Both the position numbers and the translations under genes were made by a program. The notes under the pieces are model-generated. The model was not told the origin of the DNA. It made no database searches and was given only the letters and a program-made list of their open reading frames with translations. A stretch of 64,000 nt of DNA. Origin: Methylophilaceae bacterium. Lineage in GTDB: Bacteria > Pseudomonadota > Gammaproteobacteria > Burkholderiales > Methylophilaceae. Positions 63,801 through 64,000 of this stretch are shown in pieces (the first letter of the stretch is position 1; each line of letters begins with the position of its first letter). The stretch is taken from NCBI GenBank assembly GCA_905339275.1, contig CAJPFK010000001.1, positions 1,054,001 to 1,118,000 on the forward strand. The letters run 5' to 3'.

Positions 63801-63894
63801 GGAAGTTCCCACGACATGTAGTAATAATGTCATCATGATGCGACAAAATGTCGCACCTTTCGATTACCGGTCATGTGATACCAGAGGAGACACC

Positions 63895-64000
63895 ATGGAA
63901 ACCCAACATCAGGAAACCGACAATAACCCATTGCAGGACAAAGGCCGCAGAAAGTTCTTGGGAACGACTGCCGCGGTGACGCTCGCAGGCGCTGGTATGG
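63895..64000 (+). CDS. nosZ: start of a Tat-exported protein, probably nitrous oxide reductase (partial)
   Basis: Only 35 codons are in the window. A hydrophilic lead (METQHQETDNNPLQD) is followed by a twin-arginine signal (KGRRKFLGTTAAVTLAGAGM). GAGGAGA is 6 nt upstream. A long polar lead before RRxFLG and a DNR-type promoter in a nir-nor island fit clade I NosZ, which reduces N2O to N2. Another Tat enzyme such as NirK is possible, but less likely beside nirS. Confidence 0.5.
   Translation, partial: METQHQETDNNPLQDKGRRKFLGTTAAVTLAGAGM

Overview
The window looks like a betaproteobacterial chromosome, probably a denitrifying Nitrosomonadales or Gallionellaceae type. The gene order smc-zipA-ligA, a type I queF, a cytochrome cd1 nitrite reductase (nirS), a two-subunit nitric oxide reductase (norCB) with NsrR and DNR-like regulators, and an anaerobic ubiquinone operon (ubiU-ubiV-ubiT) all point that way. 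Genus-level placement is inference.

Positions 1 to about 29,360 are most of a prophage whose left end lies before the window. It is a mosaic: a VapE-type primase-helicase, a lambda Q-like regulator and HNH genes come first. An HK97-type head follows (P27 terminase, portal, protease, capsid, gp6/gp10-like connectors). Then come a complete Mu-like contractile tail (DUF2635, sheath, tube, frameshifted chaperone pair, tape measure, gpN, gpP, gp45 to gp48, fibre) and a lysis module with nested Rz/Rz1. A large serine recombinase lies at the right end. A 241-bp array of twelve GGTATGGA units around a 55-bp alternating purine-pyrimidine tract follows the primase and may be the replication origin.

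The most interesting locus is a small leftward operon just before the integrase (26,925-27,800). An acidic 100-aa protein of unknown family is followed by a protein with the architecture of Aca2, an anti-CRISPR-associated repressor. A perfect 15-bp palindrome fills the -35/-10 spacer of its promoter, and a second inverted repeat covers its ribosome binding site. This is the layout expected of an acr-aca operon, so the 100-aa protein is a candidate new anti-CRISPR.

From 29,419 to 43,144 the chromosome carries a glycoside-hydrolase-like/sugar-kinase fusion, queF, smc, zipA, ligA, cysQ, the methionine sulfoxide repair pair msrPQ, a DoxX protein and a TM-helix-repeat channel-like protein.

From 43,310 to the end is a denitrification island: a DNR/FNR-type regulator, a hemerythrin-like protein, norD-norQ-norF-norE-norB-norC, nirM-nirS, an FmdE-like gene with nsrR, a DUF59 protein, DUF2249-NnrS-DUF2249, a haem-type TonB receptor, yhcC-ubiU-ubiV-ubiT plus a zinc-binding DGC protein, and the start of a Tat-exported protein that is probably nosZ. 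Four near-identical 14-bp TTGAC-N4-GTCAA/ATCAA boxes sit upstream of the hemerythrin gene, nirS, yhcC-ubiUVT and the last gene. They suggest one NO- or oxygen-responsive regulon joining denitrification, nitrosative-stress repair and oxygen-independent quinone synthesis.
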